A stretch of 64,000 bases of DNA from Nitrosomonadaceae bacterium (GCA_030646695.1 JAUSLF010000030.1:1-64000), one strand, 5' to 3'. Positions 35,725-46,071 are shown, counted from the first letter of the stretch. Notes: generated from the sequence alone by a model not told the origin. A program made the numbers and translations.

Positions 35725-37871
35725 ACACATCGACTGTTATGAATCGTTATGTGTGGCTGGGATGCACTTTGTTATTGGCCATACTCCTCCCGCCCGCAAT
35801 CGCGGCTGACACGGAACCGGTTGCTGCCGCGCAATATAATATTGAAGACATCAGCGTTTCCGCTGCTCAAGGTAATCTGACGGTGGTCAAAGTGACAATG
35901 AATCAGCCTTTGACTGCCCCTCCCGTCGGCATTTCCCTGAGCAACTCAGACTCGGCACGGATTTATTTCGATTTTCTCAACACGTCCAATGCACTGGGTA
36001 AGAATATCCTGAGAATTGACGAAGGGGGAGTGCGCAGCCTTAATATTGTGCAGGTTGGAGGCCGTACCCGTCTGGTGGTGAATCTGTCTCGATCCATGAA
36101 TTATGTTGCTGCAATCGAGGATAAAGTCGTTTTGATCACCTTGCGGGGCATGATCGCTGATCCCACGGCGACCGGTTCGACGACACATTTTGCTGAAGTT
36201 AAATCCGATAGGTCACAGCTCCTCAGTTTACGGGATGTGGAGTTTCGCCGCGGTGCCGACGGTGAAGGGTTGGTACAGGTGGACTTGTCGAATGCCGGTA
36301 TCGGAATTGATGTGCGCCAGCAGGGAAAAAATATCATTGTTGAATTTATCCAGGCATCCTTGCCGCGTAATCTGGAGCGGCGGCTGGATGTAGTGGATTT
36401 CGCTACGCCGGTACAAACCATTGAAACCCTCACGCATGGGGAAAATGTGCGCATGGTGATCGAATCCAAGGGGCTATGGGAACACTCGGCTTATCAGACG
36501 GACGCCAAATTTATTCTGAAAGTGAAGCCGGTGGCAGAGGATCTCGACAGACTCGCGAATGGGAAATCCGGCCGCGGAGGTTTCAAGGGCGACAAGCTGT
36601 CGCTCAATTTCCAGAACGTGGATGTGCGCGCAGTGCTGCAGGTGATCGCCGATTTTACCGGACTCAATATCATCACCAGCGACACAGTCACCGGCAATCT
36701 TACGCTGCGTTTGAAAGATGTCCCGTGGGATCAGGCATTGGATATCATGCTTCAGGCCAAAGGATTGGGCCAGCGCCAAGTTGGTAATGTCATTTTGATT
36801 GCACCACGCGATGAAATTGCCACCAAGGAGAAGCTTGATTTGGAGTCCCGGCAGCAGATTTCCGATCTGGAGCCGATCTACACCGAGAGTTTCCAGATGA
36901 GTTATCAGAAAGCCGACGTAATCAGAACCATGTTGGCTGATCCGGTGCAGAAGATGTTGTCCAAGCGTGGTAGCGTAGCAATGGATGCCCGCACCAACAC
37001 TTTGTTTGTGAGAGATACGCCCACGCAACTGGAAGAGTTGCGCAAACTACTCGTAAAAATCGATATACCCGTGCGGCAGGTGATGATCGAAGCGCGTATC
37101 GTGGAGGCGGTTGATACATTCAGCCGCAATCTTGGTGCCCGTTTCGGTGTTCAGAATGCTACCCAGATCGGCAATCGCAACCTCGGAATTTCTGGCACTC
37201 AGGCGGGTTCCAGCGACTTGGCCGCTGGCGGCTCCTCGAGCGGCTCGACTCTGTTTAATAACGTCAACATGCCTGCGCTCGGTGCTGCAGGTGCCGCCGC
37301 CGCATTGGGCGGGCCGTTTACACTGGGCCTCAGTCTGATCAAGATCAATAATGGCACCCTGGTCAACCTGGAGCTGTCCGCACTGGAAACTGATGGCAGA
37401 GGCAAGGTCATTGCCAGCCCGCGGATAGTGACTGCTGACCAGGTTGAGGCCACCATTGAACAGGGTTCGCGCATCCCTTTCCAGCAGGCAACCAGCAGTG
37501 GTGCCACCAGCGTTGTTTTCAGGGATGCAACGTTACGCCTCAAGGTCACACCACAGATCACACCTGATAACAATGTCATCATGAACTTGAACGTCAATCA
37601 GGACAGCATCGGAACGATTACAGCCACTGGTGTGCCGACCATCAATACCAAGCAAATCACCACGCAGGTACTGGTGGAGAATGGCGGGACGGTAGTCATT
37701 GGCGGTATTTTCTCCCGGGACGAAAATACTTTGACCAACAGGGTGCCGCTGCTGGGGGATATTCCGTTGCTTGGAAACGTGTTCAGGAATAACGCAAGAA
37801 GGGACAATAAAACAGAACTACTGATTTTTGTTACCCCGCGCATATTGAAAGATAGTCTCAATATGCGCTGA
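35721..37871 (+). CDS. pilQ: Type IV pilus secretin PilQ
   Basis: Outer-membrane gate for the pilus, 716 aa. Signal peptide to about residue 28 (ending AIAAD). Two AMIN peptidoglycan-binding domains follow (about 40-230). The secretin N0/STN domain has LSLNFQNVDVRAVLQVIADF, the N1 domain SFQMSYQKADVIRTMLADPV, and the secretin core begins VMIEARIVEAVDTFSRNLG. The end carries VPLLGDIPLLGNVFRN and ELLIFVTPRIL. Full family length. Last gene of the pil operon. Confidence 0.95.
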   Translation: MNTSTVMNRYVWLGCTLLLAILLPPAIAADTEPVAAAQYNIEDISVSAAQGNLTVVKVTMNQPLTAPPVGISLSNSDSARIYFDFLNTSNALGKNILRIDEGGVRSLNIVQVGGRTRLVVNLSRSMNYVAAIEDKVVLITLRGMIADPTATGSTTHFAEVKSDRSQLLSLRDVEFRRGADGEGLVQVDLSNAGIGIDVRQQGKNIIVEFIQASLPRNLERRLDVVDFATPVQTIETLTHGENVRMVIESKGLWEHSAYQTDAKFILKVKPVAEDLDRLANGKSGRGGFKGDKLSLNFQNVDVRAVLQVIADFTGLNIITSDTVTGNLTLRLKDVPWDQALDIMLQAKGLGQRQVGNVILIAPRDEIATKEKLDLESRQQISDLEPIYTESFQMSYQKADVIRTMLADPVQKMLSKRGSVAMDARTNTLFVRDTPTQLEELRKLLVKIDIPVRQVMIEARIVEAVDTFSRNLGARFGVQNATQIGNRNLGISGTQAGSSDLAAGGSSSGSTLFNNVNMPALGAAGAAAALGGPFTLGLSLIKINNGTLVNLELSALETDGRGKVIASPRIVTADQVEATIEQGSRIPFQQATSSGATSVVFRDATLRLKVTPQITPDNNVIMNLNVNQDSIGTITATGVPTINTKQITTQVLVENGGTVVIGGIFSRDENTLTNRVPLLGDIPLLGNVFRNNARRDNKTELLIFVTPRILKDSLNMR

Positions 37872-37959
37872 CCACGGAGAATTTCCCCCAGCATCGGCAA
37901 AACCCGTTATGGCTTTTTTGTGTTACGCGAATGCGGGCATTTCCGCTACAATTGCCCGA

Positions 37960-38556
37960 ATGAATTCAGCTAAAGCGACAACGGTGCCAGACCATATTGC
38001 GGCAGAAGCGGGCGGCAATATTTTTCTGGTGGGCATGATGGGCGCGGGGAAAACCACCATCGGCAAGTCTTTAGCCAGCCATCTGGATAAAACTTTTTTT
38101 GATTCGGATCGTGAAATTCAGAAACGTACCGGAGTCGGCATACCGGTAATTTTTGAAATTGAAGGAGAGGCCGGTTTTCGCAAGCGCGAGACGGAAATGC
38201 TGCGGGAACTGGTGAAATTAAAGAATATTGTGCTGGCCACAGGGGGTGGCGCAATACTGAGTACGGAAAATCGCGAGCTGTTAAGGCGTAATGGTACCGT
38301 AGTCTATCTGCGAGCCACAGTGGATGATCTGTGGCGGCGTACCCGGCACGACAGGAGCCGGCCACTGCTTCAGACCCCGAATCCCCATGCCAAGCTGGCT
38401 GAGCTCTATGCACAGCGTGACCCACTTTACTGCGAAATAGCGCATATCGTTGTTGAGAGCGGAACACAGAGTACTCGCCAACTGACTCAATCACTCGCAC
38501 AACAGCTAACGGGTGCTGATTTGAACATAGATGGAGCTTATTCAGAGGTTCCTTGA
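37960..38556 (+). CDS. aroK: Shikimate kinase
   Basis: Phosphorylates shikimate in aromatic amino acid synthesis. About 198 aa with Walker A GMMGAGKTTIGKSLA, shikimate-binding FDSDREIQKRTG, GGGAILSTENRELL and the lid region RTRHDRSRPLL. The frame is open 17 codons further upstream. The ATG at 37960 is preferred because the upstream codons are not family-like. It follows pilQ and precedes aroB as in many proteobacteria. Confidence 0.94.
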   Translation: MNSAKATTVPDHIAAEAGGNIFLVGMMGAGKTTIGKSLASHLDKTFFDSDREIQKRTGVGIPVIFEIEGEAGFRKRETEMLRELVKLKNIVLATGGGAILSTENRELLRRNGTVVYLRATVDDLWRRTRHDRSRPLLQTPNPHAKLAELYAQRDPLYCEIAHIVVESGTQSTRQLTQSLAQQLTGADLNIDGAYSEVP

Positions 38557-38603
38557 TTCACCTGGCAGCCTTGCTGTAACACTGCGGAATCCATACGAAT
38601 ATC

Positions 38604-39704
38604 ATGCAAACCATCACGGTAGAGCTTGCCTCTACAGCAACCAAGCGTAGCTACCCGATACTTATCGGTGTCGGCATATTGGATCAGCCCAGACTTATTC
38701 TGCCCTACCTGCCGCAGAAGCGGGTTGCCATCGTCACCAACACCACGGTAGCGCCGCTTTACCTGGAACGGTTGCGTACGGGATTGGAAAGTCATGGGGT
38801 AGCGGCTGTCTCCATCGTCCTTCCCGACGGCGAGAAGCACAAAAACTGGCAAACATTGAATCTTATTTTTGACGCTCTGCTATCAAGTCGCTGTGAACGC
38901 AACACTGCGGTCATCGCGCTGGGTGGCGGAGTTATCGGCGATCTGGCCGGGTTCGCTGCCGCAACTTATCTGCGCGGAGTGCCGTTTATTCAGGTTCCAA
39001 CCACGCTGCTGGCGCAAGTGGATTCTTCGGTAGGCGGCAAGACTGGCATTAATCACCCACTCGGCAAGAACATGATCGGTGCTTTTTATCAGCCACGCGT
39101 GGTGCTGGCGGACAGCGCAACACTTGATACCTTACCCGAGAGGGAATTACGTGCCGGCATTGCGGAGATCATCAAGTATGGATTGATCCGGGATCCCGCT
39201 TTTTTCGAGTGGCTGGAACAGAATATGACCAAGCTTCTGGTGCGCGATCCAGATGTGCTGAACGAAGCAATTCGGCGAAGCTGCACGAACAAGGCCGAAG
39301 TTGTCGCGGCTGACGAACGCGAAAGTGGTGTAAGGGCGCTGCTTAATCTTGGCCATACCTTTGCCCACGCCATCGAAAACGGCATGGGCTACGGCGTGTG
39401 GCTGCACGGCGAAGCAGTGGCGGCAGGCACGCTGCTGGCTGCGGAATTGTCACAGCGCATGCACATGATTAGCGCAGCCGAAGTCGGGCGCATCCGCAAA
39501 ATTTACTTGCAGGCCGGACTTCCTGTCGTCGCTCCCAATCTTGGTCAGGAAAAATACCTGCATCTGATGGGGCTGGACAAAAAAGTCGAAAGTGGAAAAA
39601 TGCGTTTCGTTCTCCTCAAACGCATTGGTGAGGCTGTGATCCATGCCGAGGTACCTGCGGCTGCACTAACTGGCACTCTGGTGGAATGCATTGTTAATGC
39701 ATGA
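38604..39704 (+). CDS. aroB: 3-dehydroquinate synthase
   Basis: Second step of the shikimate pathway, NAD-dependent. 366 aa with [60 protein letters not shown], and the zinc-site segments [12 protein letters not shown] and LHGEAVAAG. It overlaps the start of dgt by 8 bp. Confidence 0.96.
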   Translation: MQTITVELASTATKRSYPILIGVGILDQPRLILPYLPQKRVAIVTNTTVAPLYLERLRTGLESHGVAAVSIVLPDGEKHKNWQTLNLIFDALLSSRCERNTAVIALGGGVIGDLAGFAAATYLRGVPFIQVPTTLLAQVDSSVGGKTGINHPLGKNMIGAFYQPRVVLADSATLDTLPERELRAGIAEIIKYGLIRDPAFFEWLEQNMTKLLVRDPDVLNEAIRRSCTNKAEVVAADERESGVRALLNLGHTFAHAIENGMGYGVWLHGEAVAAGTLLAAELSQRMHMISAAEVGRIRKIYLQAGLPVVAPNLGQEKYLHLMGLDKKVESGKMRFVLLKRIGEAVIHAEVPAAALTGTLVECIVNA

Positions 39705-40818
39705 GTTCGCGCCTTATGCAGTATCGTCGGCAAATTCACGTGGCCGTCGTGTCCAGGAGGAATCCCCTTCCGGGCGCAGTGAATTCCAGCGCGACCGTGA
39801 TCGCATCATCCATTCCACCGCATTCCGCCGGCTTGAATACAAGACCCAGGTTTTCGTCAATCATGAAGGAGACCTGTTTCGTACCCGTCTGACCCACAGC
39901 CTGGAAGTGGCGCAAATTGGCCGCTCCGTCGCGCGCAATCTGCATCTTAACGAAGACCTGGTTGAAGCCATTGCCTTGGCGCATGACCTGGGGCATACGC
40001 CATTCGGTCACGCCGGGCAGGATGCGCTGAATGACTGCATGAAAAATCACGGCGGTTTTGAACACAATCTGCAGTCCCTGCGCGTGGTCGATGTGCTGGA
40101 AGAGCGTTACGGCGCGTTTGACGGTCTGAATCTGTGCTTCGAAACCCGTGAAGGCATACTTAAACATTGTGCGAAGAAGAACGCCAGAAAACTCGGGGAC
40201 GTGGGCGAGCGCTTCCTCGCCAATCAAAGGCCGTCACTGGAAGCGCAGCTCGCCAACTTGGCTGATGAAATTGCTTACAACAATCACGATGTGGACGACG
40301 GTCTGCGCTCCGGCCTCATCGCTCGGGAGCAACTGGAGCAAGTCGGCCTATTTTCACGGCATCTGGTGATGGTGAGAAAACTCTATCCTGAAATCTCGGG
40401 ACGGCGTTTGATTCATGAAACCGTGCGGCGCATGATCAACACCCTGGTGGCGGATTTAATCAGACAAAGTGCGGCCAGTATCGCTGCTGCCCGGTTGGAA
40501 GGCCTGCCTGCAGTGCGAATAGCCCCGCTGCTGATCGGCTTCAGTGAGAAAATCAGGCTGGAACAGCAGGAATTGAAAAAATTCCTGCGCGATCATCTTT
40601 ACCGGCACTATCAGGTAGCGCGCATGAGCAGCAAAGCGCGGCATACCATCGAAATGCTGTTCAATGCATTTAGCTCGGATACCCGTTTGCTTCCTCCAGA
40701 GCACCAGATCAAGTACCAGCAGGATGGGCATCAGGCGATCGCCGACTACATCGCTGGCATGACCGACCGTTACGCAATCCGGGAATACCGGCGGCTGTTC
40801 GCCATCGAGGAAGGCTGA
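39697..40818 (+). CDS. dgt: Deoxyguanosinetriphosphate triphosphohydrolase-like protein (HD domain)
   Basis: 373 aa. HD-domain phosphohydrolase of the Dgt family that removes triphosphate from dNTPs. Motifs: [59 protein letters not shown] and [16 protein letters not shown]. The ATG at 39697 is used rather than a TTG two codons upstream. It is commonly found after aroB. It regulates dNTP pools and in some bacteria also affects phage, though no such role is shown here. Confidence 0.92.
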   Translation: MHEFAPYAVSSANSRGRRVQEESPSGRSEFQRDRDRIIHSTAFRRLEYKTQVFVNHEGDLFRTRLTHSLEVAQIGRSVARNLHLNEDLVEAIALAHDLGHTPFGHAGQDALNDCMKNHGGFEHNLQSLRVVDVLEERYGAFDGLNLCFETREGILKHCAKKNARKLGDVGERFLANQRPSLEAQLANLADEIAYNNHDVDDGLRSGLIAREQLEQVGLFSRHLVMVRKLYPEISGRRLIHETVRRMINTLVADLIRQSAASIAAARLEGLPAVRIAPLLIGFSEKIRLEQQELKKFLRDHLYRHYQVARMSSKARHTIEMLFNAFSSDTRLLPPEHQIKYQQDGHQAIADYIAGMTDRYAIREYRRLFAIEEG

Positions 40819-40949
40819 TTAAAAGATGGCTTGGCTATTATATCCAGATCGGCCGCTACGGCACTGCTTCTGGACGACGCGCACTGTGTACGCAGCAGTC
40901 AATCGCTGGTAGTATCGGATTGGATTTCAATTATTAGACAGGCTTGCGA

Positions 40950-42014
40950 ATGACAAAACTGAAAAACGATACGCTGATACGGGCGCTGCTGCGGCAACCC
41001 ACTGAATACACTCCGGTATGGGTGATGCGTCAGGCTGGGCGCTATCTCGCCGAATATAACCAGACCCGTGCCCGTGCCGGTGATTTTCTTTCGCTGTGCA
41101 AGAATCCCGATTTCGCCACTGAAGTCACCATGCAGCCGCTGGCGCGATTTCCACTGGATGCGGCGATACTATTTTCCGACATCCTCACCATTCCAGATGC
41201 GATGGGGCTGGGACTTTATTTCGCCGAGGGCGAGGGTCCCAAGTTCGAGCGGCCCTTGCGTGAGGAGTGGGAAATCCGTGCGCTGACAGTGCCTGATCCT
41301 GCTGTGCATTTACGTTATGTGATGGATGCGGTGACACAAATTCGCAAAACACTGGATAACCAGGTTCCGCTGATCGGTTTTTCCGGCAGTCCGTTTACGC
41401 TTGCCTGCTATATGGTGGAAGGCTGCGGTGGTACTGATTTCCGGCAAATTAAAACCATGCTTTACCAGCGGCCCGATCTGTTGCACCACATTCTCAACAT
41501 CAATGCCCAGGCAGTCATTGCTTATCTCAATGCGCAGATCGAATCCGGTGCGCAGGCAGTGATGATTTTTGATACCTGGGGCGGAGCGTTATCGCATAAC
41601 GCCTATCAGGAATTTTCCTTGCGCTACATGAGCCAGATTCTGGCCGGAATAACGCGTGAGTATGGCGGCGCACGTATTCCTGCCGTTGTTTTCACCAAGG
41701 GCGGCGGACTATGGCTGGAAAGCATTGCCAACAGCGGGTGTGATGCGGTGGGACTCGACTGGACCGTGGATATCGCTGAAGCGCGTCGGCGCATCGGCGA
41801 CAAGGTTGCGCTGCAAGGCAATCTCGATCCGGCAGTATTGTTCGCTGCACCGGAAGTTATCACCGCCGAGACGGAAAAAATTCTTGCCGGCTATGGCAAC
41901 GGCAGTGGCCATGTGTTCAATCTGGGCCACGGCATTTCCCAGTTCACGCCGCCGGAGAGTGCCTTGACACTGGTGGAAGCGGTTCATGCCCTCAGCCGCA
42001 AATATCACCAGTGA
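40950..42014 (+). CDS. hemE: Uroporphyrinogen decarboxylase
   Basis: Decarboxylates uroporphyrinogen III to coproporphyrinogen III, the step after HemD. 354 aa with [64 protein letters not shown] and [17 protein letters not shown] two codons upstream is a weaker start. No other haem gene adjoins it, so haem synthesis is spread over three loci here (hemCDXY, hemB, hemE). Confidence 0.96.
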   Translation: MTKLKNDTLIRALLRQPTEYTPVWVMRQAGRYLAEYNQTRARAGDFLSLCKNPDFATEVTMQPLARFPLDAAILFSDILTIPDAMGLGLYFAEGEGPKFERPLREEWEIRALTVPDPAVHLRYVMDAVTQIRKTLDNQVPLIGFSGSPFTLACYMVEGCGGTDFRQIKTMLYQRPDLLHHILNINAQAVIAYLNAQIESGAQAVMIFDTWGGALSHNAYQEFSLRYMSQILAGITREYGGARIPAVVFTKGGGLWLESIANSGCDAVGLDWTVDIAEARRRIGDKVALQGNLDPAVLFAAPEVITAETEKILAGYGNGSGHVFNLGHGISQFTPPESALTLVEAVHALSRKYHQ

Positions 42015-42092
42015 CCAGTTTGATGGGGTACTTCTAACAATCCGGATTTCAGCGCCGCACTTCTTTGTAATGTTTCAGCAGGACACCCATCC

Positions 42093-42776
42093 GTGCATAT
42101 ACTCATAATCGAAGATGATCCGGCAATCGCTACCAATCTCTACGATTTTCTGGAAGCCCGCGGGCACAGTGTCGATGCGGCCGCTGACGGCATCACCGGA
42201 CTGCATCTCGCGATTACGCAGCACTTTGACGGTATTCTGCTTGATCTTGGTTTACCGGGTATGGACGGCATCACATTGTGCCGCAAGCTGCGGCAGGAAG
42301 CGCATCTCGACACGCCAGTGCTGATGCTGACTGCGCGCGACACGCTGGAGGACAAGCTGAAAGGTTTCGAACATGGGGCCGATGACTATCTGGTCAAGCC
42401 GTTTGCATTGAGAGAAGTCGAAGCGCGTCTGGTGGCAATGCACAAACGCCATAGTGGCAAGGTCACCAGTCGCACATTAGAGACCGGCGACCTGTCATTC
42501 GACCCCAAAACGATGTCGATCAATTTTGCTGGTTCAGGGGTCAAATTGCCGCCGAAATGCATCCGCCTGCTTGCACTCATGATGGGCGAGCCCGGCCGCG
42601 TATTCAGCCGTAAAGAGCTCGAGTCGGGAGTCTGGGGGGCTGCGCAGGAAACCAGCGACACCCTGCGCAGCCATATGCACGAACTGCGCCGTGCACTGAT
42701 CCGGGCTGGGAGCTACGATCCGATCGAGACTGTCCACGGCCTCGGTTATCGCCTGATTACTCGTGCTCGAGCTTAA
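42093..42776 (+). CDS. OmpR-family response regulator
   Basis: 227 aa starting at GTG. The receiver domain has IIEDDPAIATNL and the phosphoacceptor Asp51 in ILLDLGLPGMDG, the conserved Thr in LMLTARDTLEDKL and Lys in DDYLVKPFALRE. The C-terminal winged helix (about 130-227) has LPPKCIRLLALMMGEPGRVF and HMHELRRALIRAG. It overlaps the kinase gene by 14 bp. Target genes unknown. The next operon downstream encodes anion and carbon uptake and is one candidate. Confidence 0.92.
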   Translation: MHILIIEDDPAIATNLYDFLEARGHSVDAAADGITGLHLAITQHFDGILLDLGLPGMDGITLCRKLRQEAHLDTPVLMLTARDTLEDKLKGFEHGADDYLVKPFALREVEARLVAMHKRHSGKVTSRTLETGDLSFDPKTMSINFAGSGVKLPPKCIRLLALMMGEPGRVFSRKELESGVWGAAQETSDTLRSHMHELRRALIRAGSYDPIETVHGLGYRLITRARA

Positions 42777-44031
42777 GCGCGGCCTGCGCCTGCGTATTGC
42801 GCTGGCGTTCGCAGTATTCTGCATATTTGTCGTCGGCACCCTGGGCATCAGTCTTTATGTCGCTTCCGGCGATATCGAAGAAGCGCATATCGAGCAGGTC
42901 ATTGAAATGGAGATGGACCATCTCATTGAGCGCTATCGTCAGCAGCCTGATTTTATTCCACAAGCCGGTTCCAACCTCGAAGGTTACATCGTGCGTGACC
43001 GTGCCGAGGAGTTGCGGCTGCCGGCTTATCTGCAGGGTCTCAACCAAAGACGTCACATGGTGTTTCGCGGTCCCCAGGAAGTCCGGGTCGCAGTACGGCA
43101 CATCGATGGGGTCAAGTTTCTTGTTGCGTATGAAATCGGGCTGCATGAGCAGCGCAAACAGGAGTTCGGGCTGCTGATCGGGCTGTCGCTGATCTCGCTG
43201 GTCGGCGTCTCGCTGGTGGTGGGATACCTGCTCGCCGGATTCCTCGTCAGAGAAGTCGCCGACCTTGCCGAGAAGGTAAGGCATCTTGCACCCGGCAACG
43301 TGCAGGACGTAACGCTGACACAGCCAGGGATGGATGAAGAAGTGGCGCAGCTTGCTCGCGCACTGGATGATTACCAGAACCGCATTAAACGCATGCTGCA
43401 GCGCGAGCAGGAATTCACCGCCAACGTAAGCCATGAACTGCGCACCCCGATCACCACGATCCTGACGAGTTGCGAGCTGCTGGCGACCGAGCCGAACTTG
43501 TCCGGAAAGGTGCGCACCCGCATCGGCATGGTCGAGTCGGCAGCGGCCCGCATGGGCGAACAATTGCAGGCTTTACTGTTTCTTGCCCGCGAACAGGCGC
43601 TGGGAATCACGGAACCGGTCGCAATCGCGGAATGCGTGTACGATGCGGCGGCGCCGCTGCGCCCGGAAATCGCGCGCAAACACCTCGGCTTCGAGGTGGA
43701 AGTAGAGCCGGAAGCCGTCCTCACGCTCAACCGGCAGGCGCTGCACACTGCCTTGGTGAACCTGCTGCGCAATGCCGTGCAATATACCGCGCATGGTTCT
43801 GTGCGGGTGAAATTCAGCGGGCGCCACCTCACGATCTCCGATTCGGGCATCGGCATCGAGCCCTCCTACCTGCCTTTCCTGTTCGAACGCTTCTTCCGTG
43901 GATCGACACAAGGCGAAGGCCTGGGGATCGGGCTGGCCATCGTCAAGCGCATCTGCGATCACTACGGCTGGCGCATCGAGGTCGATAGCACGCCCGGGCA
44001 TGGCGCGACTTTTCATATTACCTTTCCCTGA
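42763..44031 (+). CDS. Sensor histidine kinase
   Basis: 422 aa from a GTG. Two membrane helices (about 11-33 and 136-160) flank a periplasmic sensor loop of about 100 residues. A HAMP-like region follows, then the phosphoacceptor His224 in ANVSHELRTPITTIL. The ATPase has N (VNLLRNAVQYT), G1 (ISDSGIGIEP) and G2 (GEGLGIGLAIVKRICDHYG) boxes. Overlap with the regulator gene indicates a dedicated pair. Signal unknown. Confidence 0.92.
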   Translation: MLELKRGLRLRIALAFAVFCIFVVGTLGISLYVASGDIEEAHIEQVIEMEMDHLIERYRQQPDFIPQAGSNLEGYIVRDRAEELRLPAYLQGLNQRRHMVFRGPQEVRVAVRHIDGVKFLVAYEIGLHEQRKQEFGLLIGLSLISLVGVSLVVGYLLAGFLVREVADLAEKVRHLAPGNVQDVTLTQPGMDEEVAQLARALDDYQNRIKRMLQREQEFTANVSHELRTPITTILTSCELLATEPNLSGKVRTRIGMVESAAARMGEQLQALLFLAREQALGITEPVAIAECVYDAAAPLRPEIARKHLGFEVEVEPEAVLTLNRQALHTALVNLLRNAVQYTAHGSVRVKFSGRHLTISDSGIGIEPSYLPFLFERFFRGSTQGEGLGIGLAIVKRICDHYGWRIEVDSTPGHGATFHITFP

Positions 44032-44062
44032 CCTCCATACTTGCAGCCCTCACAAATTAATC

Positions 44063-44080
44063 ACATCTAAAAGATGTTTT
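44063..44080 (+). terminator. Weak terminator after the two-component genes
   Basis: ACATCT pairs with AGATGT around AAA and is followed by TTT, about 30 bp after the kinase stop codon. The stem is AT-rich, so efficiency is uncertain. Confidence 0.4.
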
Positions 44081-44152
44081 CTTCACATTTGCTGTGTTAA
44101 TTTCCCGTAGCCAGAAATAATTCCAATAATTATCACCGGGAGATAACTATTC

Positions 44153-45499
44153 ATGACTTCGCATAACACAGATAAGCCATCCTCGCCAGCGCACGGCCAC
44201 GAACCCAGCGACACGACCGGGCCAGTCACCATCCCAGGATCAGCGGCATTTCAGGCCAAGTACTTCGTCCGCGACCTCCAGGCTGGAGTGATAACCGGGG
44301 CAATGGCGATTCCCCTGACAGTCGGCATCGCCATGATGTCGGATTACCCCATCAAGGTGGGGTTGGCGACGGTCGTTTTTGCCAGCTTTATCGGCTGGAT
44401 CAATGCCTGGATCAAGCCGGGCAACTATATCGGCAGCCCGGGAATCGCGGCGGGTCTGGCGCCGGTGCTGGCAATGGGTGTTGCCGCCTTTGGCATAGAA
44501 AATATGGCATTTGTTATTTTCCTGGTTTCTTTCATGCAGGCCATCATCTGGAAATTCGACTGGCAGCGGTATATTTTAATTGCCGTACCGGGTTATCTGG
44601 TCGAGGGGCTGCTGGCGGGGGTGGGCTTGAAGATCGCCCTGAAGTTCATGGAGATGACTTATGAGCTGCCGGCTGACCAGGTATCCGCCGAGTCGTTCTG
44701 GAACGGGGCACGCATCCAGATGTGCCTGATATCGCTGGTTGGTTTGTCCATGTTTGTGTATCTGTTTTCCAAATTCAAAGACACTCAACCCGCCATGCCC
44801 TATTTCGCACTGCTCATAGGAGGTGCAATAGTGGCCCAGTTCGTGCCGGTGCCGATGCTGCATGTGGAAGACGTAGAACTCAAGCTCGCCTTGCCGATAC
44901 CGCATTTTGACAGCGCGCTGACCTGGGTGTACGTGATACTTTTTGCAGCGATGCTGGCGGTGATCGACGTGATTGAACAAGTGATGAGCAACGCCGCGAT
45001 CGAGAAAATCGACCCGCTGAAACGCAAATGCAACAGCAATAACAGCCTGTTCGCGATCTGGATCTCCAACATGGGTTCAAGTTTCTTCGGCGGCATGACC
45101 AATCTGGACGGTCTGGCAAAGAGCACCACCAACAAGCTGGCTGGGGCTTATACCAAGTTTTCTGTGCTGATCATCGGTACTGTGGTGGGTTTCTTTTTGA
45201 TCTACTCGCAATATCTGGAATACCTGCCGAAGTTTGCGCTGGGGGCGATCATGATATTCACGGGCTGGAAAATGATTCTGGGACTGGTGCATATTTCCCA
45301 TCATGGTCCCTATCCCCTGATGCTCGCGACCTTGTGCGGTGGATTAGTCTATAAGGTCGGGATTTTCGAGGGCTTATTGATTGCCATGGCCGTGCACGGC
45401 ATCGTCCACTATATGGTTTATTACAACGCCGATAAAATACCGAGCAAGGCCATTATCAAAAAGTACTTTGATGGTCTCAAGGGCGGTGATGTGAGTTGA
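44153..45499 (+). CDS. SulP-family anion permease without STAS domain (copy 1)
   Basis: 448-aa inner-membrane transporter. A 35-residue polar N-terminus precedes the membrane domain, which starts with RDLQAGVITGAMAIPLTVGI, the SulP signature. The conserved SSFFGGMTNLDGLAKSTTNK corresponds to the SulP GxxGGMP..G region. No C-terminal STAS domain follows the membrane part (the end is ADKIPSKAIIKKYFDGL). Such permeases carry sulfate, bicarbonate or other anions. With dabA/dabB close by, bicarbonate is an attractive guess but not proven. Good ribosome-binding site GGGAG. Confidence 0.85.
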   Translation: MTSHNTDKPSSPAHGHEPSDTTGPVTIPGSAAFQAKYFVRDLQAGVITGAMAIPLTVGIAMMSDYPIKVGLATVVFASFIGWINAWIKPGNYIGSPGIAAGLAPVLAMGVAAFGIENMAFVIFLVSFMQAIIWKFDWQRYILIAVPGYLVEGLLAGVGLKIALKFMEMTYELPADQVSAESFWNGARIQMCLISLVGLSMFVYLFSKFKDTQPAMPYFALLIGGAIVAQFVPVPMLHVEDVELKLALPIPHFDSALTWVYVILFAAMLAVIDVIEQVMSNAAIEKIDPLKRKCNSNNSLFAIWISNMGSSFFGGMTNLDGLAKSTTNKLAGAYTKFSVLIIGTVVGFFLIYSQYLEYLPKFALGAIMIFTGWKMILGLVHISHHGPYPLMLATLCGGLVYKVGIFEGLLIAMAVHGIVHYMVYYNADKIPSKAIIKKYFDGLKGGDVS

Positions 45500-45542
45500 C
45501 CGTACTGACCCGCGCATGGTTCATAAAGCCGTGGCAGCCTGA

Positions 45543-45570
45543 GGGCGGGAGTCGAAACTGCCGCCCTTCA
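45543..45570 (+). terminator. Hairpin after SulP copy 1
   Basis: GGGCGG (45543-45548) pairs with CCGCCC (45561-45566), followed by TTCA. The corresponding hairpin in copy 2 has changed bases on both sides of the stem, so pairing is conserved. Confidence 0.55.
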
Positions 45571-45601
45571 ATAAATCACACGTATAACAAGGAGTATCCG
45601 C

Positions 45602-46009
45602 ATGTACAACAAGATCATGGTAGCGATCGACGATAGTGAAATGTCCCAGAGCGCGTTGCAGGAAGCCTTGCATATCGCCGGCACATATGGCGCCAAACTA
45701 TGTATTATCCATGCTGTCAGCAATCCGGACGATGCCAGCAGGCTGGCCGGCGCCAGCCTGCTGGAGAAGGCCAGATTCACTGCCGGCAATGCACTCGACG
45801 TAGAAACCCGCCTGCTGGAAGCCGACGGCGAACTTGGCGCGAACGGTGTAGCTGAGGCCATCGCCACTGCTGCTGACGAGTGGGAGGCTAAACTGCTGGT
45901 GGTCGGGTCAAAAGGCCGCCGCGGTTTGGAGCGCTTGGTCCTCGGTTCGGTGGCCGAGCAACTGGTAAGCAAGGTAGCAGCTTCCGTTCTGCTGGTGCGT
46001 CTGCACTGA
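45602..46009 (+). CDS. Universal stress protein (UspA family)
   Basis: 135 aa, single Usp domain: MYNKIMVAIDDSEMSQSALQ at the start and the ATP-type motif VVGSKGRRGLERLVLGSVAE QLV near the end, so it belongs to the ATP-binding subgroup. A strong AAGGAG lies 6 bp upstream. It lies between SulP copy 1 and dabA. Usp genes often accompany transporters in autotrophs, possibly as nucleotide-sensing regulators (inference). Confidence 0.92.
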   Translation: MYNKIMVAIDDSEMSQSALQEALHIAGTYGAKLCIIHAVSNPDDASRLAGASLLEKARFTAGNALDVETRLLEADGELGANGVAEAIATAADEWEAKLLVVGSKGRRGLERLVLGSVAEQLVSKVAASVLLVRLH

Positions 46010-46037
46010 TAGATTCAATTTGGGCGTAGACGCAGGG

Positions 46038-46071
46038 AGTGGAACATGAAAACCAGTTTTCATGTTCCACT
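46038..46071. repeat. Perfect 16-bp inverted repeat with 2-base loop
   Basis: AGTGGAACATGAAAAC is followed by CA and then its exact reverse complement, ending 46071. It lies 28 bp after the usp stop. No T-run follows, so it is an unusual terminator or a processing or protein-binding site. Confidence 0.7.

Larger units (their letters stand above)
44135..45580 (+). repeat. Duplicated segment, copy 1 (SulP gene with flanks)
   Basis: Homologous to 51700-53147. The match begins at ACCGGGAGATAACT, just upstream of the start codon, and ends at AATAAATCACA after the terminator hairpin. It therefore covers ribosome-binding site, gene and terminator but not the promoter region. Confidence 0.85.

Noticed and set aside
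39697-40818. Dgt as part of an antiphage system
   Set aside because: It sits in the conserved aroB-dgt context with no defence genes around it, so a housekeeping role is the simpler reading.
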